64,000 bases of DNA. It comes from an uncultured Helicobacter sp. Its GTDB lineage: Bacteria > Campylobacterota > Campylobacteria > Campylobacterales > Helicobacteraceae. A program made the translations under genes and the position numbers. The stretch is taken from positions 62,001 to 126,000 of the forward strand of contig NZ_CALBGN010000015.1 of assembly GCF_937893305.1 (NCBI RefSeq), written 5' to 3'. Of this stretch, positions 9,531-18,094 are shown piece after piece (positions within the stretch are counted from its first letter, which is position 1; every line of letters starts with the position of its first letter). The notes beneath the pieces are model-generated. The model made no database searches. It saw nothing but the letters and a program-made list of their open reading frames with translations, and was not told the DNA's origin.

Positions 9531-9866
9531 ATGTTTTTAAAAATTCCTTTAACTTTTCTTTTATTTATTACAGCAAGTCAAGCAAGTAGCTTTAAGCTTC
9601 AAGGCACGATTGCAAAGGCAAATATAAAAGACAAAACAATCCTTGTAGATTCCATCTATGGAGATAGTGTTGCTGTAAAAGTTTTACCAAATACTGAAAT
9701 TGATATGGATAATTGCGGTGTTTTTGGTATTGATAAATACGGAACTTTTAAGGACTTAGTTCCAGGGACTTTTGTTGAAATCAAACTATACTTTCAAGAA
9801 AACAATAAAGCAAACCCTATTGCAAGAGAAATTGAAATAGAATGCTACAAAAATAAAGCCTACTAA
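9531..9866 (+). CDS. Small exported protein, paralogue 3 of 3 (unknown function)
   Basis: 111 residues from the ATG at 9531, chosen because AGGAGCGGCA directly precedes it and the protein then begins with a good signal peptide (MFLKIPLTFLLFITASQAS). The longer in-frame opening from 9468 lies inside paralogue 2 and is not supported. The mature part has the family pattern: FKLQGTIAKANIKDKTILV, VAVKVLPNTEIDMDNCGVFG, FKDLVPGTFVEIKLYF, ending IECYKNKAY. The two cysteines and terminal Ala-Tyr are again conserved. Its stop overlaps the convergent gene by four bases. Function unknown; export to the periplasm is inferred from the signal sequence. Confidence 0.72.
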   Translation: MFLKIPLTFLLFITASQASSFKLQGTIAKANIKDKTILVDSIYGDSVAVKVLPNTEIDMDNCGVFGIDKYGTFKDLVPGTFVEIKLYFQENNKANPIAREIEIECYKNKAY

Positions 9867-10192
9867 ACTTTATATAAAAATAAGATTCCACTTTTTGAAA
9901 GATTTTTATAGATTTCCAAAGTTGGAATCTTTTTTTGTGTTTTTAAAAAAAAATAGATTTTAGTGCCAAAACTTTGAATCTCTCTTAAACTTTCCAAAAG
10001 ATCTTGCTTACTAATATCTAACTCTAAAAGCACTAAAACTTCTACAAGCTGATTCTCTCTTAGTTGCTTCAATGCAAATTCCACTGCTCTTTGACAATGA
10101 CTCTCCACGCCAAAAACACTAAAATCTCCATACAAAAATTGTGGAATCTTAAAAAAGGATTCCAACTTTTTATTCTCCCCAAAGATCATCAT
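9863..10192 (-). CDS. Hypothetical protein downstream of the FtsH-like gene
   Basis: 109 residues, no signal peptide and no membrane helix. The text (VEVLVLLELDISKQDLLESLREIQSFGTKIYFFLKTQKKIPTLEIYKNL) suggests a small alpha/beta fold with alternating strands and helices, but I recognise no motif. It begins five bases after the FtsH-like stop, and I recall a similarly placed hypothetical gene (HP0287) after the ftsH-like gene of H. pylori, so it is likely a conserved partner in this operon. An inverted repeat of the TGGAATC/GATTCCA word lies within its 5' part (10142-10164). Confidence 0.55.
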   Translation of the reverse strand: MMIFGENKKLESFFKIPQFLYGDFSVFGVESHCQRAVEFALKQLRENQLVEVLVLLELDISKQDLLESLREIQSFGTKIYFFLKTQKKIPTLEIYKNLSKSGILFLYKV

Positions 10193-10197
10193 AAACT

Positions 10198-11871
10198 CTA
10201 TGTATTAATAATTACTCCAACTTCTGCATAATCTAGCTTTTCATTTGTCAAAAGAGCATTTTTAATGGAATCTAAAATCGCACGATAGTTCTTAAAAAAC
10301 ATAAAGCGATCATTTTTACAATTTTCCAAAATTTTTAAAACATCTTCTTGTTGCCCCAAAAGATATTCTCCCATTCCATAAGATTCTGCCATTTTATGCG
10401 CAATCGTCTTCGCCTTATCTAAATCTGCTTTTGCGTGCGAATAGCGTTCATCAAAAAGCAACTCTAAAGCTGCAATTCCAGACAAATGGATTTTTATTTG
10501 ACTTTCCATTTCATTTTTACTTAAAAATTCTTTATCTGCATACTTTAATCCGTCACTCATTAAAGTCGCTTTCTCAAAAGCAACCTCCAAAGAATACGCA
10601 CTAAAAACCTTTGCAGCTTGGTAATATGCTAAAATTTCACGCTCCTTATCACTAAAACTTAGCTTTTTGCGCACTCCTAGCATCACCTTATCACGCACAC
10701 TTAAAATATCTTCTTTAGTGATGACTTCTGAATTTCTTTTGATTGCATTTAAAGCCGCTTCATTAACCAAAGATGCAAGCGCAGCACCACTAAAACCCAC
10801 ACAAAGCTTAGAAATCTCTTCATAATCAAAATCACAGCATTTATCACGCGTATGCACTTGTAAAATCTTAATGCGCTCTTGCAAATTTGGTAACTCCACA
10901 AAAATGCGCCGATCAAATCTCCCACTACGCAATAATGCTTCATCTAAAGATTCCATAGCATTTGTAGCACCAATAACAATCACGCCAGAACTATCTTCAA
11001 ACCCGTCCATTTCCGTTAAAAGCTGATTAAGTGTTGCTTCTCTTTCATCATTGCGCATATTTCCGCGCGCCTTACCTACTGCATCAATTTCATCAATAAA
11101 AATAATAGAAGGGGCATTAAGCTTTGCTTGCATAAATAAATCACGCACTCTTTTTGCGCCCATACCTACATAAATTTGCACAAAACTTGCCCCACTTTGG
11201 TAAAAAAACGGAACTTGTGCTTCTCCAGCAAGAGCCTTTGCAATCAAAGTTTTTCCAACTCCCGGAACCCCTACTAAAAGCACACCTTTTGGAAGTTTTA
11301 CTCCAAAATCTTGATATTTTTTAGGGAATTTTAAATAATCAATAATTTCTTCAAGCTCGTTTTTTGCTTCACTAATCCCAGCAACATCTGCAAAAGTAAC
11401 ATTTGAAGTGATCGGCTTAATATGTTGCGTTATAAAAGCATCATTTGCTAAGGATTTAGCAAAATTTGAAGAATTAGATGTGGAATCCTTTTTAGGTTTT
11501 GGCTTATCTTGCAAAGTTTTACTTTGTTTAAAAGCTAAAAAGAACAAAAGCATAATAAAAACTGCGCCAAAAATTACAATAATCTCCACCGCATTGCGCC
11601 ACAAACTCCACTCATTTTTAATTTCTAAAGGGACTTTTTGCCCAAAAGATTGTAAATCTACGCTTTCTTTAGCAACCTTATAGTGTTGCTTATCTAGCGC
11701 AAAATACAAATACTCTCCCCGAATTGTTGCAATTTTAGGGATATTTTTTTCTATGAGATTTTGAAATTCTATTGCACTAATTAATTTCACATCTTGCTTA
11801 AAAAACATCACGCCAAATAAGACCCCTGCTAAAAGTATCGCTAAGATTCCAAGAGTTTTAAATTTCTGCAT
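10198..11871 (-). CDS. FtsH-like AAA+ membrane protein lacking the protease zinc motif
   Basis: 557 residues. An N-terminal membrane helix (LGILAILLAGVLFGVMFF), a short periplasmic part, a second helix (about 93-113) and an FtsH-type AAA+ domain follow in order. Walker A is GVPGVGKT (about 199-206), Walker B IIFIDEID, and the arginine-finger region RSGRFDRRIFVELP is intact, so ATP hydrolysis is expected. In the C-terminal domain the zinc-binding HEAGH of true FtsH is replaced by YQAAK (about 415-419, context ILAYYQAAKVFSAY), although the downstream aspartate region (AKADLDKAKTIAHKM) remains. It therefore looks like a proteolytically dead relative that could act as unfoldase or adaptor. It corresponds in position to H. 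pylori HP0286. It overlaps mtaB by 14 bases. Confidence 0.88.
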   Translation of the reverse strand: MQKFKTLGILAILLAGVLFGVMFFKQDVKLISAIEFQNLIEKNIPKIATIRGEYLYFALDKQHYKVAKESVDLQSFGQKVPLEIKNEWSLWRNAVEIIVIFGAVFIMLLFFLAFKQSKTLQDKPKPKKDSTSNSSNFAKSLANDAFITQHIKPITSNVTFADVAGISEAKNELEEIIDYLKFPKKYQDFGVKLPKGVLLVGVPGVGKTLIAKALAGEAQVPFFYQSGASFVQIYVGMGAKRVRDLFMQAKLNAPSIIFIDEIDAVGKARGNMRNDEREATLNQLLTEMDGFEDSSGVIVIGATNAMESLDEALLRSGRFDRRIFVELPNLQERIKILQVHTRDKCCDFDYEEISKLCVGFSGAALASLVNEAALNAIKRNSEVITKEDILSVRDKVMLGVRKKLSFSDKEREILAYYQAAKVFSAYSLEVAFEKATLMSDGLKYADKEFLSKNEMESQIKIHLSGIAALELLFDERYSHAKADLDKAKTIAHKMAESYGMGEYLLGQQEDVLKILENCKNDRFMFFKNYRAILDSIKNALLTNEKLDYAEVGVIINT

Positions 11872-13129
11872 AATTTTTATCCTCTCTTGGAATAAAACTT
11901 TCTAGTCTTATCCAACTATCTTTTAAAATAGGATTTTTAGACTCTATTTGAACCTTATTGTAATAATCATCAAATCCTTGTGAAATATATTTTGAATCCT
12001 GTAAGATTGAATTTTCAATCAATACATTTAATGAGATCTTTTTTTTACTCAATATCTCTCTGAAGTTTAAATTATTTTTCTGCACTTTTTCTTCAATTTG
12101 TTTTTTTCTTTCCTTTGCAAGATTTCCATTGATTCTATCTTTCAAAAGAGCAGATGGCGTATTATCTCTTGGAGAATAAATAAAACTATGCAAATGTGTT
12201 AAAGGCAATTTAGAGAAGTTCAAAAACGCCTCTTCCCACACTTCTTCGCTCTCTCCGGGATGCCCTACAATAAAATCACTTCCCAATGCAAATCCTTTTT
12301 GGCTTAATATCTTAAATAATTCTAAATCTTTTTCAAAAGTATTACAACGATTCATAATCTTCAACATTTTTGGAGAAGTGTGTTGTAAAGCAATATGCAA
12401 ATGGCGTTCAATCTTAGGATTTTCTAGTACATCTAAAAAATGCGTATCAATTTGCGATGGCTCTAAGCTACCAATTCTTAAGCGTTTTAACAATGGGATC
12501 GCACATAAAGACTCTACAAGTGTAGCAATACTTAATCCAAAATCTTTTCCCCAACTTCCCATATTTGTGCCAGTAATAATAAACTCACTAAAGCCCTTTT
12601 GCGCCAAACTCTCCACTTGTTTTAAAATCTTCTCTTGTGAAAAACTCCTAGCTTTCCCCCTAACACTAGGGATAATACAATACGAACACGCAAAATCACA
12701 GCCCTCTTGAATTTTAATAAAGGCGCGACTTTTTCCTACAAAATCACTTAAAATCTCATTTTCTAGGGTTTCTAAATCATCTGCCAAAAAAAAGTTGGAA
12801 TCTTTTTTTAAAAGTGCATTAATGTTTTCTTTGTGTGAGTGTCCAAACACACCGCTAACAAGCCCCTTATCCAAAAGTGCTTGTCCTTGTGTTTGCACCC
12901 CACAACCTGTAAAATAAATCCTTTTTCCTTCATTTTGCAAACGATTAATATAGTTTCTAACACCACTATCTGCACCATTTGTAACCGTGCAAGAATTCAC
13001 AACAACAATATCGCTATCTTCTTCATAAGAAGTCTGCACAAAATCTTTTAGCGTATTAATCATTACTTGTGTATCAAACAAATTTGTCCGACAACCAAAG
13101 GTTTTAAAATATACTTTTTGTTTTGTCAT
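11858..13129 (-). CDS. mtaB: tRNA t6A37 methylthiotransferase MtaB
   Basis: 423 residues beginning VYFKTFGCRTNLFDTQVM, the MtaB/YqeV-type N-terminus. It has NSCTVTNGADSGVRNYI and the radical-SAM CDFACSYCIIPSVRGKARS motif (about residues 137-155), then TGTNMGSWGKD and IALQHTSPKMLKIMNR. The enzyme adds a methylthio group to t6A at position 37 of tRNAs. It lies between the MscS channel gene and the FtsH-like gene in the same order as H. pylori HP0284-HP0286. Alternative: a MiaB-type enzyme, but the GCRTN motif and length favour MtaB. Confidence 0.9.
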   Translation of the reverse strand: MTKQKVYFKTFGCRTNLFDTQVMINTLKDFVQTSYEEDSDIVVVNSCTVTNGADSGVRNYINRLQNEGKRIYFTGCGVQTQGQALLDKGLVSGVFGHSHKENINALLKKDSNFFLADDLETLENEILSDFVGKSRAFIKIQEGCDFACSYCIIPSVRGKARSFSQEKILKQVESLAQKGFSEFIITGTNMGSWGKDFGLSIATLVESLCAIPLLKRLRIGSLEPSQIDTHFLDVLENPKIERHLHIALQHTSPKMLKIMNRCNTFEKDLELFKILSQKGFALGSDFIVGHPGESEEVWEEAFLNFSKLPLTHLHSFIYSPRDNTPSALLKDRINGNLAKERKKQIEEKVQKNNLNFREILSKKKISLNVLIENSILQDSKYISQGFDDYYNKVQIESKNPILKDSWIRLESFIPREDKNYAEI

Positions 13130-13152
13130 TAGCTCTCTTTGTAAAAAACTTT

Positions 13153-14838
13153 TTAACTAAAGCTTACAGGTGGAATCCCACCATCACCAACGCGCACTGC
13201 TTTAAAGGATTGCTCTACTTTAGAGTCCATTTGGCGTTTGCCCTCATAAATTGTTGTGCTAGGATAAGCAATTTGAATATTTGGCTCTGCTAAAATCTCA
13301 TCAATAATCTCTGCACTAATACTGCTACGCAAAGCAAGTGTTGCATACGCATTTGTGAGATACCATACAGAAATTCTAATCCCATTTTGTTCTAATAAGC
13401 TAAAAACGCGTGGCTCAACATTGGTATTACGCAAAGTAAATCTATCTCTCAATTTTGTAAATTGTTTGCGCGTGGATTCTGTGTAACCTTTAGCATATTT
13501 TTTTGCACATTCTCTTGCAATATGACAAGCTCTTGCGTGATCAGAATCAAAGGTAATCGTAAAATCAATCCCATCCCATACAGTTTTCATGCCTCCATGC
13601 GTGTAATTTGAAAACATTGTAGTAAAAACAAAATTATTAGGGACAAAAATAATTCTCCCTGCACGGCGATTTTCTGCATAAGTTGTTAGCGTAATATCTT
13701 CATAAAGCGTAATTCTAAGCACAGAAATATCTAACACATCGCCCACATACACTGCACCATCTTTAATTACCTTAATCCTATCCCCAGCATGCACCGCACC
13801 ACCTACAACAATCACAATCCAGCCAAGCACAGACATAAACAAATCTTTCATTGCAATTGCAAGACCAGCAGATGCAAACCCAAGCACAGTTACAAGATAG
13901 CCGACATTATCAAGGTAAGAAAATAGCAAAATAATCACAATAAGTGTAATATTTAAAAAATTAATAATTTTATTTGTTGTGTAAATTCTCTCATTATCTT
14001 GGATATATTTGCGCACGCCAAGTTTTAAAGAAAACGCGATTCCAATTAACACCAAAATTGTAATCCCAATATAAATCCCTTTAAAAAATTGCGCCTTAAC
14101 TTGTTCTAATAAACGGGCTTTGTTTTCTTGCGTTTCTTTGGTAAAAATTTCTAAAGTAGTGTGAAACACTTCTTTTGTTGTTTCTAAGACAGTAAGCGCA
14201 TTTAGATTCTCTCCATACGCTTTTGCAATCTCTTCTTCATTTGCAAATAAACAATAATTTGAACGGCACACATTGCGAAGTTCATTTTGATTTTGTGTTG
14301 TTTGATAAATCTCCAATAATCCCTTAAGGGCGGAATCTTTTTGATTTAACCATTTAAGATTTTCTTGCAGACTTTTGTAATTTGCATTTAAAATTTTTAA
14401 TTCTTCATCGGCTTTTTTAATATAAGAATACGCACGCACAATCAATAATGGATTTGTAACACTTGGCATTTCTTCGATTTCTTTAGCTTCAGTGAGTTCT
14501 TTAAAGGGCAAATCTTTGTAAATATCTAGAACTTTTTTTTGCTGTTGCAATGCAATAAGATTCCGTTTTAAAACGCTTAATTCATTTTGAATCGCTATTG
14601 TTTTTGGTTTCTCTTCTAATTGCGCAATTGCTTCTTGTGTATGATTGAGATTTGCCAAAATTTGCTGATAAGATTGATAGTTGGAATATCGCTTCATCCA
14701 AACATTATTAGTGTCTTCTAAAAAACGATTTGCACTTGTTACTTCTAATTCTAAAGATTTTATTGTCTTTATATCCTGAACAATCTCCCCAAATGCCAAA
14801 TTACACACAAAAATCAAAGCAAAAATCAAAGCACGCAT
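13153..14838 (-). CDS. MscS-family mechanosensitive channel with long periplasmic coiled coil
   Basis: 561 residues. A signal peptide (MRALIFALIFVCNLAFG) is followed by about 220 residues of predicted coiled coil (YQQILANLNHTQEAIAQLEEKPK and similar) in the periplasm, then membrane helices from about residue 250. The pore-lining and MscS beta domain follows (GFASAGLAIAMKDLFMSVLGWIVIVVGGAVHAGDRIKV, about 315-355; then VYVGDVLDISVLRITLY). Such channels open under membrane tension and release solutes on hypo-osmotic shock. The start overlaps the aroB stop as TAATG, so the genes are coupled. Larger than E. coli MscS and closer to the YnaI/MscK style. Confidence 0.88.
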   Translation of the reverse strand: MRALIFALIFVCNLAFGEIVQDIKTIKSLELEVTSANRFLEDTNNVWMKRYSNYQSYQQILANLNHTQEAIAQLEEKPKTIAIQNELSVLKRNLIALQQQKKVLDIYKDLPFKELTEAKEIEEMPSVTNPLLIVRAYSYIKKADEELKILNANYKSLQENLKWLNQKDSALKGLLEIYQTTQNQNELRNVCRSNYCLFANEEEIAKAYGENLNALTVLETTKEVFHTTLEIFTKETQENKARLLEQVKAQFFKGIYIGITILVLIGIAFSLKLGVRKYIQDNERIYTTNKIINFLNITLIVIILLFSYLDNVGYLVTVLGFASAGLAIAMKDLFMSVLGWIVIVVGGAVHAGDRIKVIKDGAVYVGDVLDISVLRITLYEDITLTTYAENRRAGRIIFVPNNFVFTTMFSNYTHGGMKTVWDGIDFTITFDSDHARACHIARECAKKYAKGYTESTRKQFTKLRDRFTLRNTNVEPRVFSLLEQNGIRISVWYLTNAYATLALRSSISAEIIDEILAEPNIQIAYPSTTIYEGKRQMDSKVEQSFKAVRVGDGGIPPVSFS

Positions 14839-15926
14839 TAAACAAACTCTCTTAAAACATCGAGCACTAAAGCTTTTGGAATATCATCTTTAAAGCATAC
14901 TCCACCAATACCTTTTGGTAAAACAAATTTAATACGCGCATTAAGGCTTTTTTTGTCCAAGAAAAAACTTTCATAAAAGGATTCCACATCTTTAATTGCA
15001 TAAAAAGTTGGAATCTTAAATTTCTCCAAAAGTTCCTTAATCACATCAAATTCTTTTTGCGTAATAAGATTTAATGCAAGAGCAAGCGTATTTGCCATAA
15101 TCATTCCAATCCCAACTGCCTCTCCATGCAAATATCTACCATATCCGCTTTGTAATTCTATACTATGTCCAAAAGTATGCCCATAATTTAATGCTGCTCT
15201 AATCCCTTGCTCTTTTTCATCTTCTCTTACAACTTGCGCTTTAATGCTAACTGCTTGTTTAATCACAGATAAAAGCGCATTTTCATCGTTAATATCAAAG
15301 TTTTGCAGAGTTTTAAAAAACTCTTCATCAAAACACACTGCCATTTTTACAATCTCCGCTAATCCTGCACTAAACTCTCTTTGTGAAAGCGTTTGTAAAA
15401 ATTGTGTGTCAATAAATACAGCACTTGGCTGATGAAAAAGTCCAACAAGATTCTTTCCAAAGGCATTGTTAACCCCAGTCTTCCCGCCAACACTAGAATC
15501 CACTTGTGCCAAAAGTGTTGTTGGAATCTGAATAAAATCAATCCCACGCATAAAAATCCCAGCAGCAAATCCCACCATATCCCCAATCACACCGCCGCCA
15601 AAAGCAACCATTAAAGATTTTCTATCTAAACGATGATTAAATGCTGCTTGCAAAATACTCTCCACACTCCTAAAATCCTTATAAATCTCCCCATCAGAAA
15701 TTGTATGGCAATACACTTCTGTTGCTTGCAATTTTTCTAAAAGTGTTTTTAAATGCAATCCCGCAATTTTTGGATTTGTTACAATTAAGATTTTTCTATC
15801 AAACATTAATTTAGGCAAATCTCCAAAACAAATAGGATAATGACTCTCTTTGCTTTTTAAAGAAATCTTTAAAGAATTTGTAGAAGACTTTAAAAATCCT
15901 AAATTTTCTTCTAAACTTTGATGCAC
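14838..15926 (-). CDS. aroB: 3-dehydroquinate synthase AroB
   Basis: 362 residues. The NAD-binding and metal-binding core is clear: SDGEIYKDFRSVESILQAAF, ALGGGVIGDMVGF-like AFGGGVIGDMVGFAAGIFMRGIDFIQIPTTLLAQVDSSVGGKTGVN split over about residues 107-155, the EIVKMAV region, and ALNYGHTFGHSIE with the zinc histidines (about 249-261). AroB catalyses the second shikimate-pathway step. The GTG at 15926 has AAAAAGG upstream; the resulting N-terminus is some 15 residues longer than typical AroB, so a later start is possible. It heads the aroB-mscS-mtaB-ftsH-like operon. Confidence 0.95.
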   Translation of the reverse strand: MHQSLEENLGFLKSSTNSLKISLKSKESHYPICFGDLPKLMFDRKILIVTNPKIAGLHLKTLLEKLQATEVYCHTISDGEIYKDFRSVESILQAAFNHRLDRKSLMVAFGGGVIGDMVGFAAGIFMRGIDFIQIPTTLLAQVDSSVGGKTGVNNAFGKNLVGLFHQPSAVFIDTQFLQTLSQREFSAGLAEIVKMAVCFDEEFFKTLQNFDINDENALLSVIKQAVSIKAQVVREDEKEQGIRAALNYGHTFGHSIELQSGYGRYLHGEAVGIGMIMANTLALALNLITQKEFDVIKELLEKFKIPTFYAIKDVESFYESFFLDKKSLNARIKFVLPKGIGGVCFKDDIPKALVLDVLREFV

Positions 15927-16011
15927 GCAACTTGCCTTTTTCTTAGTAAATTATTCTTAATGCAGTTTATTGCCATTTTAGCAATTTTTTGTTTTATCTA
16001 TCCTTTTGTGC

Positions 16012-16017
16012 TATAAT
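16012..16017 (+). promoter_or_regulatory. Extended -10 promoter for the SMR pair
   Basis: TGTGCTATAAT places a perfect TATAAT at 16012-16017 with an upstream TG, 35 bases before the ATG at 16052. Helicobacter sigma-80 promoters usually have a strong -10 and a poor -35, as here. Confidence 0.6.
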
Positions 16018-16051
16018 TTTTGCCTTTTGTGATTTTTTTAGGGAGAAGGTT

Positions 16052-16384
16052 ATGCTAAAAGCTTGGATTTTTCTAATTCTTGCAATTCTTTGCGAAGTTT
16101 TTGGGGTTTCTGTTATGAACTACTCACAAGAAGGAAATCAAATCTTTGTGTATGGCTTTATGTTTGCGATGATAGGTATTGCATATTATTTTATGTCGCT
16201 TTCTATCCGCACAATCAGCGTTGGAGTCGCCTATGCAATTTGGGAGATTGTAGGACTTAGCTTAATTACAATCATTGCTGTTTTTATCTTTGGCACTTCA
16301 TTAAAAACACAAGAATATATTGGCTTAGGGCTTGCAATTCTTGGAATCACACTTGTTAATTTAGGAGAAGATCACAATGTTTAA
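16052..16384 (+). CDS. SMR-family exporter subunit, MdtJ-like
   Basis: 110 residues from the ATG at 16052, preceded by GGGAGAAGG; an in-frame ATG at 15989 lies upstream of the likely promoter and is rejected. There are four membrane helices. The essential glutamate of helix 1 is present (E15 in LAILCEVFGVSVMNYS), and ISVGVAYAIWEIVGLSLIT matches MdtJ rather than MdtI. Paired SMR proteins form heterodimers; MdtJI of E. coli exports spermidine. The next gene starts within its last codons (eight-base overlap), so equal synthesis of both halves is expected. Substrate not established; a guanidinium or drug exporter is the alternative. Confidence 0.85.
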   Translation: MLKAWIFLILAILCEVFGVSVMNYSQEGNQIFVYGFMFAMIGIAYYFMSLSIRTISVGVAYAIWEIVGLSLITIIAVFIFGTSLKTQEYIGLGLAILGITLVNLGEDHNV

Positions 16385-16697
16385 CATTTATCTACTCTAT
16401 GTTGTTTTAGCTGCACTCTTGGATATTGTTGCAAACCTAGCACTCAATAAATCAGATGGTTTTAGAAATTTTAAGTGGGGAGCAATCTCTGTTTTACTTG
16501 TGTGGCTTGCGTTTTATTTGCTTGCACTAAGTTTAGAGGGTATGAAACTAGCAGTGGCTTATACTCTTTGGGGGAGTATTGGGATATTAGGGACAACCAT
16601 AGGAGGTTGGTATTTTTTTAAACAAAAACTAAAGCCCATTGGCTGGATTGGAATCCTTATTATTATCCTTGCAGTTATTACACTAAAAACAGCGTAA
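16377..16697 (+). CDS. SMR-family exporter subunit, MdtI-like, with Asp replacing the key Glu
   Basis: 106 residues and four membrane helices. NKSDGFRNFKWG and VAYTLWGSIGILGTTIGGWYFFKQKL...GWIGILIIILA follow MdtI closely. The helix-1 position that is glutamate in nearly all SMR proteins is aspartate here (D16 in AALLDIVANLAL, where E. coli MdtI has LEIVAN). It overlaps the MdtJ-like gene by eight bases. In heterodimeric SMR pumps the two subunits insert in opposite orientation and need not both carry the full proton site, so the change may be tolerated. Confidence 0.85.
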   Translation: MFNIYLLYVVLAALLDIVANLALNKSDGFRNFKWGAISVLLVWLAFYLLALSLEGMKLAVAYTLWGSIGILGTTIGGWYFFKQKLKPIGWIGILIIILAVITLKTA

Positions 16698-16705
16698 CTG
16701 CAATG

Positions 16706-18094
16706 CTATTTACCCAGACAAAAATCATTAAACATTACATCTAGCATTTGAGAGTATTCATAGGGTTTTGTAATAGAAGAAATCGCTCCTAATGCTTCAT
16801 TAATATGAAAACTAAAAAGCTCTAACTCTCCATTTTCAAGAGGATTAAGTGCACTTTTTAATGCATTAATACACTCTTGCACAGCTTGAAATTGATATTC
16901 AGAAACCAACAAAAGCGATTCTAACTTTTCATTATCATTTAAAAGTACTTCTAATCTAAGTTTAAATTGAGCCAACAAAGAATCTTCACTCTGCAAATCC
17001 CCCTTTAAACTAAGCTTTAAAGGATTAAACTCATCCAAAACTTTGGAATCTAATTGCATTTTTAAATCTGCTTTATTAATTAACACTAGAATCTTTTTTT
17101 GAAGTTTATATTGTTTTAAAATCTGAAGAATTTGTAAATCTTCTTCACCTAAAGGACGAGAACCATCAAAAAGAGCAAGAAGCAAATCGCTTTCTTCTGC
17201 CTTCTTTAAACTTCTTTTGATCCCTTCATTCTCAATCACATCTTCACTTTCTCTAATCCCTGCTGTATCAATAAGGCGCAATAAATGTCCGCCTAACATC
17301 AAATTCTCTTCAATACTATCACGCGTTGTCCCAGCAACTTCACTCACAATTGCCCGATTATCACGCAAAAGCGCATTTAAAAGTGAGCTTTTCCCTACAT
17401 TTGGCTTCCCTATAATACAAAGTTTATAGCCTTCAAAAAGTGTTCTTTTGTTTTGAGATTGTTCTAAAAGTGTTTTAAGATTTTTTAACACATTACGAAG
17501 TTTTTTTTCTAAATTTTCCAGCAAATCTTGTGGCAATCCTTCATCTGCATAATCAATAAAAACTTCGCTATGCGCTAACAAAGCAATAAGAGTTGCACGC
17601 AAATCCTCACAAAAATCTTGCATTTCACCTTTTAAATGGCGCATTAACATTTGATGTGCATTTGCATTTTGAGACTCTATAAGCTTTGCCACAGCTTGAG
17701 CTTGCGATAAATCAATACGCCCACCTAAAAATGCACGTTTTGTAAATTCTCCGGGATTTGCAAGCCTTACGCCAAGCTTTAAACATTCTTGCAAAAGACT
17801 TTGCGCAATAAAGTTTCCACCATGGCATTGAAATTCTATCACATCTTCTGTTGTATAGCTATTAGGAGCTTTAAAATACAAAAGAATACATTCATCTAAA
17901 AGTGCGCCGTTTTCAAAATAAATCTTACTCAAGCGCGCAACACGCGGTTTAATATATTCTTCAATCTTATTAAAATCAAGTCTAGTAAGTTTTGCGGCAA
18001 TAAAAAGGGAGTTTTTGCCACTTAACTTTAAAACATTTAAAGAAGAACGCCCATAAGTTGTTGCTGGAGCGATAATTGTATCATTGCTTAGCAT
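16706..18094 (-). CDS. mnmE: tRNA uridine-5-carboxymethylaminomethyl(34) GTPase MnmE
   Basis: 462 residues. The folate-binding N-terminal domain (IIAPATTYGRSSLNVLKLSG, FKAPNSYTTEDVIEFQCHGG, RLANPGEFTKRAFLGGRIDLSQAQAV) precedes the G domain with P-loop GKPNVGKSSLLNALL (about 224-238), G2/G3 (VAGTTRDSIEE, LIDTAGIRES) and NKAD. The C-terminal CLGK matches the catalytic C-(I/L/V)-G-K. With MnmG, it modifies U34 in tRNAs. It ends the rpmH-rnpA-yidD-yidC-khpB-mnmE run, an order widely conserved in bacteria, and abuts khpB with a one-base overlap. Confidence 0.96.
   Translation of the reverse strand: MLSNDTIIAPATTYGRSSLNVLKLSGKNSLFIAAKLTRLDFNKIEEYIKPRVARLSKIYFENGALLDECILLYFKAPNSYTTEDVIEFQCHGGNFIAQSLLQECLKLGVRLANPGEFTKRAFLGGRIDLSQAQAVAKLIESQNANAHQMLMRHLKGEMQDFCEDLRATLIALLAHSEVFIDYADEGLPQDLLENLEKKLRNVLKNLKTLLEQSQNKRTLFEGYKLCIIGKPNVGKSSLLNALLRDNRAIVSEVAGTTRDSIEENLMLGGHLLRLIDTAGIRESEDVIENEGIKRSLKKAEESDLLLALFDGSRPLGEEDLQILQILKQYKLQKKILVLINKADLKMQLDSKVLDEFNPLKLSLKGDLQSEDSLLAQFKLRLEVLLNDNEKLESLLLVSEYQFQAVQECINALKSALNPLENGELELFSFHINEALGAISSITKPYEYSQMLDVMFNDFCLGK

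Noticed and set aside
14974..15015. GATTCCA and TGGAATC in aroB as another inverted-repeat element
   Set aside because: The arms are about 22 bases apart and short, so pairing may be coincidental given how common the word is.
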